This document shows, in pieces, positions 46,639 to 55,672 of a stretch of DNA of 64,000 nt. A program made the position numbers and the translations under genes. Each line of letters begins with the position of its first letter. Position 1 is the stretch's first letter. The notes beneath the pieces were generated by a model. It saw nothing but the letters and a program-made list of their open reading frames with translations. It was not told the DNA's origin and made no database searches. The stretch lies in contig NZ_AFPO01000021.1 in NCBI RefSeq assembly GCF_000218785.1, positions 330,144 through 394,143 on the forward strand, given 5' to 3'. The stretch comes from Idiomarina sp. A28L. GTDB taxonomy: Bacteria; Pseudomonadota; Gammaproteobacteria; Enterobacterales; Alteromonadaceae.

Positions 46639-48597
46639 TTATTCGCTAGTAAGCGCTTGTACCGGATCGAGTTGAGCTGCTTTTCTTGCCGGAATATAAC
46701 CAAAAATTAAGCCCGTTAAGAATGCACAACCGAACGCCATAATAACCGGCCCAGCGGCAAACACTACTGAATTACCAAAAGTAGAAATAATCCATGTAAT
46801 GCCTAAGCCTAAACTAACACCAATTAAGCCACCTAATAACGCTACCGTTATCGCTTCCACGAGAAACTGCATACGAATCTGTGCAGCTCTTGCCCCTACG
46901 GCCATACGTATACCAATTTCGCGAGTACGTTCCGTTACGCTAACCAGCATAATGTTCATAACACCGATGCCGCCTACCACTAGCGAAATTACCGCAATAA
47001 CACCAAGTAGTAATGTCATGGTGTTCTGGGTTTCAGTAGCGGTTTCAATAATCGAAGCCATATTACGTATTTGAAAATCTTCAACACCATGGCGTTCAAG
47101 TAATAACCGATGGACATCATCGTTAGCTGTTTGCATGGTAACCGGATCGCTACTTTCAACAGCAACCGTTACATTACGTAAAAAGCGTTGGCCAAATAAA
47201 CGCAATGAGCCGGTAGAGTAAGGAACAAACACCACATCATCTTGGTCTTGGCCCCATGGCGATGCGCCGCGTTCACTCATCACGCCAATAACGCGAAATA
47301 AAACGTTATTAATAAGCATCACTTCGCCCAGAGGATCACGATCTGGGAATAACTGTGTTGCCACGGTTTTTCCTATCACTGCCACCGTTGCGTATAAATC
47401 TTCATCTTCTTGAGTAAAGAAACTACCGTAGGCTACATCCCACTGCCGTGCTAACGGGAACTTATGATAAGTAGCATTTACTTGCGCTTCTTTATCGAAA
47501 CCAGAGCGCCTAAGCGTTCGGCTACCTGTAAGTTCGGGTACCGCCGCAAGAATATTTGGCAATTCATTAATAGCATCAACGTCTTCGGGCACTAAAGTTG
47601 CAACACTCCAACGGCCTCGTTGGTTTGGAGCTCCGGGAAACACCGTTAACAAATTCGAGCCCATTGCGCTAATGCGATCAACAACATCTTGGCGCGCACC
47701 TTGGCCTATCGCGAGCATCGAAATAACCGCCGCTACACCAATCACGATACCTAACAAGGTTAGCGCCGTGCGAAAAATATTTTGCCGCAATGCGGTAAGC
47801 GCAGTAATCACTGAACGGCCAGCATCCATTAACCCGCTTGGTTGCCCTGAGCCTGGGCCTTTTGCAGGTTCTACATGAGGCCTTACATCACGATTCCGAG
47901 TATCACTAATAATATGGCCATCTTTTAACTCAATAACCCGATCGGCGTGTGCCGCAACTTCATGATCGTGGGTAATCAGAATTACCGTATGGCCTTGCTT
48001 CGATAAATCCTGCAGCAATGCCATTACTTCTTTACCACTTTGGCTATCTAAGGCACCGGTTGGCTCATCAGCTAAAATAATTTCGCCACCATTCATCAAT
48101 GCTCGGGCAATTGAAACTCTTTGTTGTTGGCCACCAGAAAGCTCGGAGGGCTTATGATGCATGCGATCTTCAAGGCCAAGGCGTGTTAACAATTGCTCCG
48201 CGCGCGCATGCCGCTGTTCGCTCGGCATCGATGTATAACCCGCTGGTAGTTCAGCATTCGCAAGCGCAGTAGCACCACCTAGTAAGTTGTATTGTTGGAA
48301 TACGAAACCAAAGGCACTGCGGCGTAATTTAGCCAGCTCATCGGTATCCATTTCCGCAACTCTTTGACCTTGGAAATAATATTCTCCTGATGTAGGTTTA
48401 TCTAAACAACCCAAAAGATTCATCAGCGTAGATTTACCCGAACCTGAGCTCCCCACAATGGCCAAAAAATCACCCGCATCGATATCTAAATCGATGCCAT
48501 GTAATACCTGAGTATTAATTGGCCCTGTTTGGTAACTCTTACTGAGCCCACGAATCTTAATCATCGGCTCGTTTGCTTGCTGCTCGCGCTTAGCCAT
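46639..48597 (-). CDS. macB: MacB, ABC transporter of the MacAB-TolC efflux system
   Basis: 652-residue inner-membrane ABC exporter of the MacB/mechanotransmission type. N-terminal ATPase (about 12-240): Walker [10 protein letters not shown], signature [15 protein letters not shown], Walker [13 protein letters not shown]. Membrane helix near 275-300, a large periplasmic domain (about 310-515), and three C-terminal helices with [15 protein letters not shown]. Exports macrolides, peptides or siderophores in relatives; cargo here is unknown. It follows macA by 4 bp. Confidence 0.94.
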   Translation of the reverse strand: MAKREQQANEPMIKIRGLSKSYQTGPINTQVLHGIDLDIDAGDFLAIVGSSGSGKSTLMNLLGCLDKPTSGEYYFQGQRVAEMDTDELAKLRRSAFGFVFQQYNLLGGATALANAELPAGYTSMPSEQRHARAEQLLTRLGLEDRMHHKPSELSGGQQQRVSIARALMNGGEIILADEPTGALDSQSGKEVMALLQDLSKQGHTVILITHDHEVAAHADRVIELKDGHIISDTRNRDVRPHVEPAKGPGSGQPSGLMDAGRSVITALTALRQNIFRTALTLLGIVIGVAAVISMLAIGQGARQDVVDRISAMGSNLLTVFPGAPNQRGRWSVATLVPEDVDAINELPNILAAVPELTGSRTLRRSGFDKEAQVNATYHKFPLARQWDVAYGSFFTQEDEDLYATVAVIGKTVATQLFPDRDPLGEVMLINNVLFRVIGVMSERGASPWGQDQDDVVFVPYSTGSLRLFGQRFLRNVTVAVESSDPVTMQTANDDVHRLLLERHGVEDFQIRNMASIIETATETQNTMTLLLGVIAVISLVVGGIGVMNIMLVSVTERTREIGIRMAVGARAAQIRMQFLVEAITVALLGGLIGVSLGLGITWIISTFGNSVVFAAGPVIMAFGCAFLTGLIFGYIPARKAAQLDPVQALTSE

Positions 48598-48601
48598 TTA
48601 C

Positions 48602-49732
48602 TTAGCCTCGCCCCATACGAGCACCGCCCGGAGGCATGCCAGCCGAGGTTGGGATAACTATTTCATCACCAGCATTTACGCCTGATTTAATTTCAGTGTG
48701 AACGCGATCACTAATACCAATTTCTACAGAAACAGATTCTGCACGGCCATTACGCATCACCTGCACTTCACCAGTGCCTCGGCCTGTAGCTCTAACTGCT
48801 GAGGCCGGAACCGATACAACCTGCTCAGCACTTTCTACCACAAAGAATACTTGCGTTGTCATTTGCGGGAGAAGCACGCCCTCTGGATTCGGGATTTCAA
48901 ATAACGCGTTGTATAGCACTACGTTATTTTCAACTACAGGGGTAGGTTCGATAAGCTCAAGCTTGCTGTACCAACGTTGGCCACGATTACCCAAAGTAGT
49001 AAAATAAACATTCATACCATTGCGCAGGCGGCTGATATCAGCCTCTGAAACTTGTGCTTCTACGAGCATGGTAGAAAGATCAGCAATGGTCATGATTGTT
49101 GGGGTTGTTTGTGCCGCGTTTAAGGTTTGTCCGCGGCGAGCTGCTATGCTGGTTACCGTACCCGACATCGGTGCAAAAATACGGGTATAGTTCAAGTTAG
49201 CTTCATCGGCACGCAAGCTAGATTCTGTTTGCTCAATTTGAGCTTGCACAGCATCTAACCGAGCTGCTTCTGCACGGGCCGTGGCCTCGGCGCTTTGCAC
49301 GAGCTCTTCTGAAGTAGCGCGGTCAACAAAAAGCTTTTCTTGGCGTGCTAAGTTTATTTCCGATAAATCTAAGGTAGCTTGGCGCTCCCGCAATTGAGCT
49401 TGTTGAAAACGCAACTGCGCACGCACACCATCTAAACGCGCCTCCAAAACAGTAGCATCGATTTCCGCCAAAATATCACCGGCCTCAACCGCATCGCCAA
49501 TTTCTACATGAAGCACATCAAGTTGCCCTGAAACCTGAGCGCCCACATCAACATAATCAAGTGGTTGTAATCGGCCTGTAGCCGTTACCACTACTTCAAT
49601 ATTACGTACTTCAGCTTTAGTTGTATTTATTCGTTGTTCGCCATTATCCTTTGGCCAAAAGAACCAAGCGGCGGCCGCTGCAATAACAATAACGATTAGG
49701 GCCCACAACCAACCACGTCCTGATTTTTTCAT
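48602..49732 (-). CDS. macA: MacA, periplasmic adaptor of the MacAB efflux system
   Basis: Membrane-fusion protein (376 residues) linking MacB to a TolC-type channel. One N-terminal membrane helix (about 8-27), biotinyl-lipoyl halves, a long alpha-helical hairpin (about 98-185) and beta-barrel domains, with VTATGRLQPLDYVDVGAQVSG at about 49-69. It starts 2 bp after the tdk stop, so tdk-macA-macB are likely one transcript. No tolC gene is in the window. Confidence 0.93.
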   Translation of the reverse strand: MKKSGRGWLWALIVIVIAAAAAWFFWPKDNGEQRINTTKAEVRNIEVVVTATGRLQPLDYVDVGAQVSGQLDVLHVEIGDAVEAGDILAEIDATVLEARLDGVRAQLRFQQAQLRERQATLDLSEINLARQEKLFVDRATSEELVQSAEATARAEAARLDAVQAQIEQTESSLRADEANLNYTRIFAPMSGTVTSIAARRGQTLNAAQTTPTIMTIADLSTMLVEAQVSEADISRLRNGMNVYFTTLGNRGQRWYSKLELIEPTPVVENNVVLYNALFEIPNPEGVLLPQMTTQVFFVVESAEQVVSVPASAVRATGRGTGEVQVMRNGRAESVSVEIGISDRVHTEIKSGVNAGDEIVIPTSAGMPPGGARMGRG

Positions 49733-49734
49733 TC

Positions 49735-50355
49735 TTAAACATCCTCAACTAAGGGAAACGACTGCTGGTCTATTCCAGCATCCGCTAAAGCTTCAACCCA
49801 GTGTTTACGACAACACGATACATATCGATCGTTTCCACCAATGGCAACTTGTTCACCAGAATTTAACGCTACGCCATTTTCATCGCAGCGATACACCATG
49901 GTGGCCTTTCGGCCGCAAAAACAAATTGTTTTAATTTCATTTAATTTATCGGCAATCGCTAACAAGGTAGCGCTTCCCGGGAATGCATTACCAAACGCAT
50001 CAGTGCGTATGCCGTAACACATTACTGGCACATTCAGTTCATCTACCACACGAGCCAATTGCCATACCTGCTCAGGTGTTAAAAATTGAGCTTCATCAAG
50101 CAGGATGCAATCAATAGCCTGCTGAGTTAGCAAGGTTTCGATGCGCTTAAATAAATTTGTTTTACCAGTAAATGTTTCTGCGCTACGCGCCAACCCCAAA
50201 CGCGAGTGAATTTTGCCTTCACCTTCTCGAGTATCGAGTGCCGGTGTTAACAAAACAACTTTTTGCTCTCGTTCTTCGTAGTTATAAGCTACTTGCAATA
50301 ACGATGTGCTTTTGCCAGCGTTCATTGCTGAATACGTAAAATATAAAGATGCCAT
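49735..50355 (-). CDS. tdk: Thymidine kinase
   Basis: Type II thymidine kinase (206 residues) of the deoxynucleoside salvage pathway. P-loop MNAGKST near residues 11-17, DEAQF box (LLDEAQFL), lasso region CFCGRKATMVYR and a C-terminal SCCRKHW that with it supplies the four zinc cysteines. It heads the tdk-macA-macB run and is divergent from the adenosine deaminase gene. Confidence 0.96.
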   Translation of the reverse strand: MASLYFTYSAMNAGKSTSLLQVAYNYEEREQKVVLLTPALDTREGEGKIHSRLGLARSAETFTGKTNLFKRIETLLTQQAIDCILLDEAQFLTPEQVWQLARVVDELNVPVMCYGIRTDAFGNAFPGSATLLAIADKLNEIKTICFCGRKATMVYRCDENGVALNSGEQVAIGGNDRYVSCCRKHWVEALADAGIDQQSFPLVEDV

Positions 50356-50516
50356 GATATGTAATTCTTCTTGTTGAATAGTGCGTTACTAACCTAATTA
50401 AAAACCAACCAAAAGGTTAAGTAAACTTTACCATCAGTACATACAGCACGATGATTTTACTAATTCAGTAGCAACAGCACCGACAATAATCAAGCGCATG
50501 AATGCGCGCAATGCAA

Positions 50517-50557
50517 AACCGCGCAACCGCATTAAAAATGCGATATAATGCGCGGTT
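50517..50557 (+). promoter_or_regulatory. Promoter with nested inverted repeat upstream of add
   Basis: A perfect TATAAT (50544-50549) lies about 36 bp before the add ATG. It sits inside a nested inverted repeat: outer arms AACCGCGC (50517-50524) and GCGCGGTT (50550-50557), inner arms CGCATT (50528-50533) and AATGCG (50537-50542). The symmetry around the -10 suggests a repressor site. No good -35 is visible, which fits a regulated promoter. Confidence 0.5.
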
Positions 50558-50584
50558 AAATTCACGTGTAGGGGTATTTATTCT

Positions 50585-51886
50585 ATGTCACAAACTATGT
50601 CGCAATTGTCTTCTTCATCTACAAATGCAACCGGAGCCACGAAAAATCAGGCTCACACCACTTACTCGATGGATTTCATTCGTGAAATTCCAAAAGCAGA
50701 CATACACCTGCACTTAGATGGTAGCCTACGCCCTCAAGGCCTAATTGAAATGGCCAAACGCAGTAAAATCGAGCTGCCATCATACACCGTAGAAGGCTTG
50801 AAGGAACTGGTTTTCAAAGACAAATACCAGAACCTTGGCGAATACCTGAACGGTTTTCAATATACCTGTGCTGTGCTTCGCGATTTAGAGAACATGGAGC
50901 AATCGGCTTACGAACTTGCCATGGATAACCTCGAAGAAGGTGTGAACTACATTGAAGTTCGCTTTGCCCCTCAGTTATTAATGGACCCAACCGTTGGTAT
51001 TGGCTTCGATGAAGTAATGCATGCAGTAAACAATGGATTAGCAAAAGCCAAAACAGAATATAACAGCCGCCCCGATGTTGGCATTAGCGCTGGCTTAAAG
51101 CCGCCTTTCGAATACGGCATTATTAACTGCGCTATGCGCTCGTTTGGCAAAAAAGGTTTTTCACCTTATTACACACAACTTTTCACTTTGCTACGTGATC
51201 ACGATTCTATGGCTGTTATCAAAGCTGCTGCCATGGAACTGATTCGTGCCAGCGTGCGCATGCGTGATGAAGAAGGCCTGCCTATTGTTGGCTTAGATAT
51301 TGCGGGCCAAGAAAATGGCTTCCCAGCGCATAAATTCAAAGAAGTGTATGAGTATGCGCATCAAAATTTCTTATTAAAAACGGTTCATGCGGGCGAAGCT
51401 TATGGCGCAGAAAGTATTTTTGAAGCCCTAACCACCTGTTATGCCGATCGTTTAGGCCATGGTTATTCGTTGTTTTCACCAGAAATGATTGAAGATGCCA
51501 AGATCACCGATAAAGAAGCTTATAGCCAATCGCTTGCTTCTTATATCGCCGATCGCCGCATTGCCATTGAAGTGTGTTTAACCAGTAACTTGCAAACCAA
51601 TCCTGCTATTGGCGATATTAAAAACCATAATTTCCGCCACATGCTTGATCATCGCATTGCCACGGTTATTTGTACCGATAACCGCTTGGTTTCGAACACA
51701 ACAGTAAGTGATGAGTACAAGCTAGCATTGGATAATTTCCCAGTTCCACTGAAGCGCTTAAAAGATATGGTGGCTTACGGGTTTAAGAAGAACTTCTTCC
51801 CAGGCACTTATGTTGATAAACGTGCTTATGCCAAACACACGCTTGAATACTTTGATGTGGTAGCGCGGAAATACGGCTTTATTTAA
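50585..51886 (+). CDS. add: Adenosine deaminase family protein with TDN active-site variant
   Basis: Zinc-dependent purine nucleoside deaminase fold, 433 residues, larger than the usual 330-350. Zinc/catalytic residues are present: HLHLDGS (His41, His43), VHAGE (His268, Glu271), His292 and Asp365. The residue after the zinc Asp is Asn366 (TDN) where classical ADA has a second Asp; actinobacterial adenosine deaminases have a similar TDNR form. About 28 residues precede the fold, and the region about 165-215 looks inserted. Substrate is probably adenosine but could be a related aminopurine compound. Confidence 0.82.
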   Translation: MSQTMSQLSSSSTNATGATKNQAHTTYSMDFIREIPKADIHLHLDGSLRPQGLIEMAKRSKIELPSYTVEGLKELVFKDKYQNLGEYLNGFQYTCAVLRDLENMEQSAYELAMDNLEEGVNYIEVRFAPQLLMDPTVGIGFDEVMHAVNNGLAKAKTEYNSRPDVGISAGLKPPFEYGIINCAMRSFGKKGFSPYYTQLFTLLRDHDSMAVIKAAAMELIRASVRMRDEEGLPIVGLDIAGQENGFPAHKFKEVYEYAHQNFLLKTVHAGEAYGAESIFEALTTCYADRLGHGYSLFSPEMIEDAKITDKEAYSQSLASYIADRRIAIEVCLTSNLQTNPAIGDIKNHNFRHMLDHRIATVICTDNRLVSNTTVSDEYKLALDNFPVPLKRLKDMVAYGFKKNFFPGTYVDKRAYAKHTLEYFDVVARKYGFI

Positions 51887-51896
51887 ACGAAACATT

Positions 51897-51934
51897 TAAT
51901 TCAGCTGGGCAATTGCTTAGGCCCAGCTGAATTA
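51897..51934. terminator. Inverted repeat between add and the aldehyde dehydrogenase gene
   Basis: Perfect 14-bp arms TAATTCAGCTGGGC and GCCCAGCTGAATTA with a 10-base loop, in the 64 bp between two convergent genes. U-tracts are weak on both sides, but position and perfect pairing support a shared terminator. Confidence 0.7.
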
Positions 51935-51950
51935 ACCCAAAAAGCCTTTT

Positions 51951-53405
51951 CTAGCTTTGAATACACATATATTTCAGTTCGCAATATTCATCTAAACCTT
52001 GATGGCCACCTTCGCGGCCTAGCCCTGAAGCTTTTACACCACCAAAGGGCGCTGTTGCATTCGATATCAAACCAGTGTTCACACCAACAATACCTGCTTC
52101 AATTGCTTCACCTACTCTGCGGATACGGCCTAAATCTCGGGCGTAAAAATAAGCGGCCAAACCAAATTCCGAATCATTGGCGAAATCGATAGCCTCTTCT
52201 TCTTTATCAAAAGGAATTAATGGTGCCACAGGGCCAAAGGTTTCTTCGCGAGTGCAAAGCATTTTCTGATTACCTTCGGCAATAACCGTTGGCATAAACC
52301 AAGTTCCGCCAAGCTCGTGGCGCTTACCGCCACACACAATACGAGCACCATTTTTCAACGCATCAGCAATATGCGCCTCTACCTTCTCAATGGCCTCTGC
52401 ACTAATAAGCGGACCAATTTGTACGCCTTCAGAAAAGCCATCACCTACTTTCAGAGCCTGCACTTTTTTTGCAAGCTTATCGGTAAATTCTTTATACACA
52501 CCACGCTGCACATATACACGATTTGCGCACACACAGGTTTGCCCTGCATTACGAAACTTGCTATCGATTAAACCTTTTACCGCGGCATCTACATCAGCAT
52601 CATCAAACACGATAAATGGCGCATTACCACCGAGCTCGAGTGATACCCGTTTTACTGAAGCGGCACATGCTTCCATGAGCATCGAGCCTACTTTCGTTGA
52701 ACCGGTAAAACTGAGCTTGCGCACTAGCTCGCTACTGGTAAAGGTTTCACCAATAGTTTTGGCATCGCCGGTAACTACACTAAATACACCGGCAGGAACA
52801 CCGGCTTCATGAGCTAGTGCTGCTAACGCCAATGCAGTAAGAGGGGTTTCTGAAGCAGGCTTTACCACAATGGTACAACCGACAGCCAGAGCTGGTGCTA
52901 CTTTCCGGGTGATCATGGCCGCCGGAAAGTTCCACGGTGTAACCGCAGCACATACACCTACCGGTTCACGGGTAACTATAATTTGCTGGCCTTGTTGCGC
53001 GCCCGGTATAGTTTCACCGTAAGCCCGGCGTGCTTCTTCCGCGAACCATTCAATGTAACTGGCGGCATAGGCAATTTCACCCTCAGCTTCAGCTACCGGT
53101 TTACCTTGTTCCAGAGTCATTAACGCACCCAGGGCCTCTTGATTTTTCATTACCAGAGCATGCCAACGCTTCAATATCGCTGCTCGCTCGCCTGCGGTTT
53201 TTTTTCGCCATTCTGGTAATGCTTCTGCCGCAGCATGAATGGCTCGTTTGGTTTCAACCGCACCGAGTTTTGGCACGGTTGCAATTTCTTCACCGTTTGC
53301 GGGGTTAGTTACACGAATTGTTTCACCACTATCAGCTGAAACCCATTCACCACTAACAAAGCACTTTTGATAAATAAACGCTTTCGCTTTATTGCTAATG
53401 TTCAT
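51951..53405 (-). CDS. gabD: NAD(P)-dependent succinate-semialdehyde dehydrogenase (GabD-like)
   Basis: Aldehyde dehydrogenase superfamily, 484 residues when started at 53405, which has GGGAG five bases upstream; a longer reading to 53501 is rejected. Catalytic Glu257 (LELGGNAP) and Cys291 (FRNAGQTCVCANR) are present; that Cys context is characteristic of succinate/glutarate-semialdehyde dehydrogenases. It would oxidise succinate semialdehyde to succinate in GABA breakdown. No gabT or gabP is adjacent, so the substrate is by family only. Confidence 0.87.
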   Translation of the reverse strand: MNISNKAKAFIYQKCFVSGEWVSADSGETIRVTNPANGEEIATVPKLGAVETKRAIHAAAEALPEWRKKTAGERAAILKRWHALVMKNQEALGALMTLEQGKPVAEAEGEIAYAASYIEWFAEEARRAYGETIPGAQQGQQIIVTREPVGVCAAVTPWNFPAAMITRKVAPALAVGCTIVVKPASETPLTALALAALAHEAGVPAGVFSVVTGDAKTIGETFTSSELVRKLSFTGSTKVGSMLMEACAASVKRVSLELGGNAPFIVFDDADVDAAVKGLIDSKFRNAGQTCVCANRVYVQRGVYKEFTDKLAKKVQALKVGDGFSEGVQIGPLISAEAIEKVEAHIADALKNGARIVCGGKRHELGGTWFMPTVIAEGNQKMLCTREETFGPVAPLIPFDKEEEAIDFANDSEFGLAAYFYARDLGRIRRVGEAIEAGIVGVNTGLISNATAPFGGVKASGLGREGGHQGLDEYCELKYMCIQS

Positions 53406-53512
53406 CTGTACTCCCGTTGCTAATTTCGGTAACGCATACATATACGCTCTGAATAATATCGTTACAATTATCATTCTAGCGCCAAACACGTTTTCAATCA
53501 CACCCAGAAACT

Positions 53513-53548
53513 AAAACAGAAAAGCCCCTTGCGGGGCTTTTCTGTTTT
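53513..53548 (-). terminator. Strong terminator after ssb
   Basis: Perfect 16-bp arms AAAACAGAAAAGCCCC and GGGGCTTTTCTGTTTT with loop TTGC, 21 bp after the ssb stop and between ssb and gabD, both on the minus strand. Confidence 0.92.
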
Positions 53549-53569
53549 TCGGTTTGTTCTTGATAAATC

Positions 53570-54154
53570 CTAGAATGGAATATCATCATCAAAATCGTTA
53601 TCCAACGGCGCTGGTTGTGCTGGGCGTTGTTGGTTTTGGTTTTGATTTTGTGAACCCTGGTTTTGCTGGCCGCCTTGGTTTTGCGAACCGCCTTGCCCCT
53701 GGTTCTGAGAACCTTGCGCTGCGTAACCTTGGTTTGAGCCTTGGCCCGAACCTTGATTCGAACTTTGATTGTAGTTTTGTGATTGGCCACCGAAATCGCC
53801 ACCACCGCCGGCTCCGCGGCTATCCAACATTTGCATTTCATTACACACGATTTCTGTGGTGTATTTATCTTGGCCATCTTGGCCCTGCCATTTACGCGTT
53901 TGCAAACGGCCTTCAATGTATACTTTCGAACCTTTTTTCAGATACTCGCCAGCAATTTCAGCTAAACGGCGATAGCACACAATGCGGTGCCATTCGGTGA
54001 TTTCTTTTTGTTCACCGGTTTGCTTATCTTTCCATGATTCACTGGTAGCCACACTAAAGTTTGCAATAGCGGTGCTGTTTTGGGTGTAACGAACTTCCGG
54101 ATCTTGGCCCAGATTACCCAAAATAATTACCTTATTAACCCCACGACTGGCCAT
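53570..54154 (-). CDS. ssb: Single-stranded DNA-binding protein
   Basis: 194 residues: N-terminal OB fold (about 1-112; [20 protein letters not shown]), a long disordered Gly/Gln/Asn/Ser linker (about 113-182) with repeated NQG/SQNQ units, and the acidic protein-interaction tip DDDIPF at the C-terminus. Essential in replication and repair. It lies downstream of an MFS gene that is divergent from uvrA, the arrangement seen in Pseudomonas and relatives. No LexA-type CTGT-N8-ACAG box was found upstream. Confidence 0.97.
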   Translation of the reverse strand: MASRGVNKVIILGNLGQDPEVRYTQNSTAIANFSVATSESWKDKQTGEQKEITEWHRIVCYRRLAEIAGEYLKKGSKVYIEGRLQTRKWQGQDGQDKYTTEIVCNEMQMLDSRGAGGGGDFGGQSQNYNQSSNQGSGQGSNQGYAAQGSQNQGQGGSQNQGGQQNQGSQNQNQNQQRPAQPAPLDNDFDDDIPF

Positions 54155-54173
54155 AAATCTCTCCTGTTATTTT

Positions 54174-55544
54174 TTACTGAAAACGCGCCACGATTCCATT
54201 AATCGCGGTGGCATCATATTCATCTTTTTTAATTTTCAAATAGGTTGCGCCTTCATCAGGTATAACGATGGCTTCCTCAATTCCTGGCGCTTTGGTAAGC
54301 GCGTTGGTGAGTTCACGAGCCTCACTAGGCGTAAGCGTGCGAGTTACAAAATTGAGGCGCGTAGTAGCAGACACCTGTTGCAAACCAATACTAAACAGCA
54401 ACCAACATACTAGCAGGGCAACACAAAAAAGCATAACGCCAAAAGCACCGGCAATTTGAAATAAGAAACCGCCCGCTACACCACCAACAAAGGCACCGAA
54501 AAACTGGCAGGTTGTATATAAACCGCTGGCACTGCCTTTACTTCCGGCAGGTGCATGCTGTGTAAGTAACGCAGGGAAACTTGCTTCGAGGTAGTTAAAA
54601 CCAATGAAAAACACCCAAACCGACAACACTAAACCCCATAGTTGCCCTTCAAAAACAGCAATCGCTGACAATGAAACAATCAGCATGAGCATCGCAATGC
54701 GCATTCCCAGCACTTGTTTTTTCTTGCGCAGCAACACAATCATCATTGGTATCATTACCGCGAATGATAGGAGCAATGTAGGTAGATACAACCAACTGTG
54801 ATGTTCTCCGGCTAGGCCAGCATCTACTAACTGCAACGGTAGGGTAACAAACCACGCAGTAAGCACGAGATGCAGCACGAAAACGCCAGAGTTCAAACGC
54901 TGCAATTGCATATTCTTTAGTAAGCGGCCAAGTTCTTTCGGTACTGGTAACACATCGCGGCTAGGCACTTGTTGGTAAGTTTCTGGCATACCGCGCCACA
55001 TGAGCAGAATACCACCTACCGCTAAGGCGGCTGTTAGCCAAAATAGGCCCGACATACCAATCACGCCACCTAATAACGGTGCAATAATGAGCGCGAGCAC
55101 GAAAGATAAACCAATGCCCATACCGATTACGGCCATTACTTTCGGCCGTTGTTCTTCACGGGCCGAATCGGCGGCCAAGGCTAGAACAGCCCCGGCAATA
55201 GCGCCAGCACCTTGTAATACCCGGCCTATAATTACGCCTTGCATGGTATCGGCGAGGGCAGCTACTACACTACCGATAGCAAAAATAGCTAAACCGGCAA
55301 GGATTACCGGCCTCCGGCCTATCCGATCAGAGAGCCAGCCCATTGGAATTTGCAAAAATGCCTGAGTTAAACCATAGGCACCAATGGCTATCCCTACTAG
55401 GAAAGGGCTGTAATCAGGGTAAGTTTGGCCATAAATAGCCAATACCGGCATGATCAAAAATAGCCCCAACATGCGTAACCCAAAAATTGAGGCTAATGCT
55501 GCTGCAGCTTTTTTCTCGGTACGATTCAATCCGTTTTGCTTCAT
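54174..55544 (-). CDS. MFS transporter with C-terminal YAM-like domain (YajR type)
   Basis: Twelve-helix major facilitator (456 residues from ATG 55544). Motif [17 protein letters not shown] lies between helices 2 and 3. After the last helix there is a soluble domain (about 390-456) with [21 protein letters not shown], like the YAM ferredoxin-fold domain of YajR. The substrate is unknown; probably a proton-coupled drug exporter. An in-frame extension to 55661 overlaps the uvrA promoter region and is rejected. Divergent from uvrA, followed by ssb. Confidence 0.88.
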   Translation of the reverse strand: MKQNGLNRTEKKAAAALASIFGLRMLGLFLIMPVLAIYGQTYPDYSPFLVGIAIGAYGLTQAFLQIPMGWLSDRIGRRPVILAGLAIFAIGSVVAALADTMQGVIIGRVLQGAGAIAGAVLALAADSAREEQRPKVMAVIGMGIGLSFVLALIIAPLLGGVIGMSGLFWLTAALAVGGILLMWRGMPETYQQVPSRDVLPVPKELGRLLKNMQLQRLNSGVFVLHLVLTAWFVTLPLQLVDAGLAGEHHSWLYLPTLLLSFAVMIPMMIVLLRKKKQVLGMRIAMLMLIVSLSAIAVFEGQLWGLVLSVWVFFIGFNYLEASFPALLTQHAPAGSKGSASGLYTTCQFFGAFVGGVAGGFLFQIAGAFGVMLFCVALLVCWLLFSIGLQQVSATTRLNFVTRTLTPSEARELTNALTKAPGIEEAIVIPDEGATYLKIKKDEYDATAINGIVARFQ

Positions 55545-55672
55545 TACAGGCGGTTTGTCCACTTCGTAAAATCTGGCCAAGTCTAACAGAATTAGATGTA
55601 AGACGTCAGTTAGAAATCGCGCTGATTTGTGCGATAATGCATGATTACACTTTGCTCGCAAGAAAGGATGTT

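Noticed and set aside
53570-53820. Tandem repeat / CRISPR-like pattern
   Set aside because: Short imperfect NQG-type codon repeats inside ssb, without equal spacers; low-complexity coding DNA only.
53494-54000. Open frames on both strands across ssb (about 140-148 codons)
   Set aside because: Produced by the repetitive Gly/Gln/Asn linker of SSB; they have no start signals and the SSB frame is certain.
55545-55672. LexA (SOS) box between the MFS gene and uvrA
   Set aside because: No CTGT-N8-ACAG or near match was found, although uvrA is SOS-controlled in E. coli.
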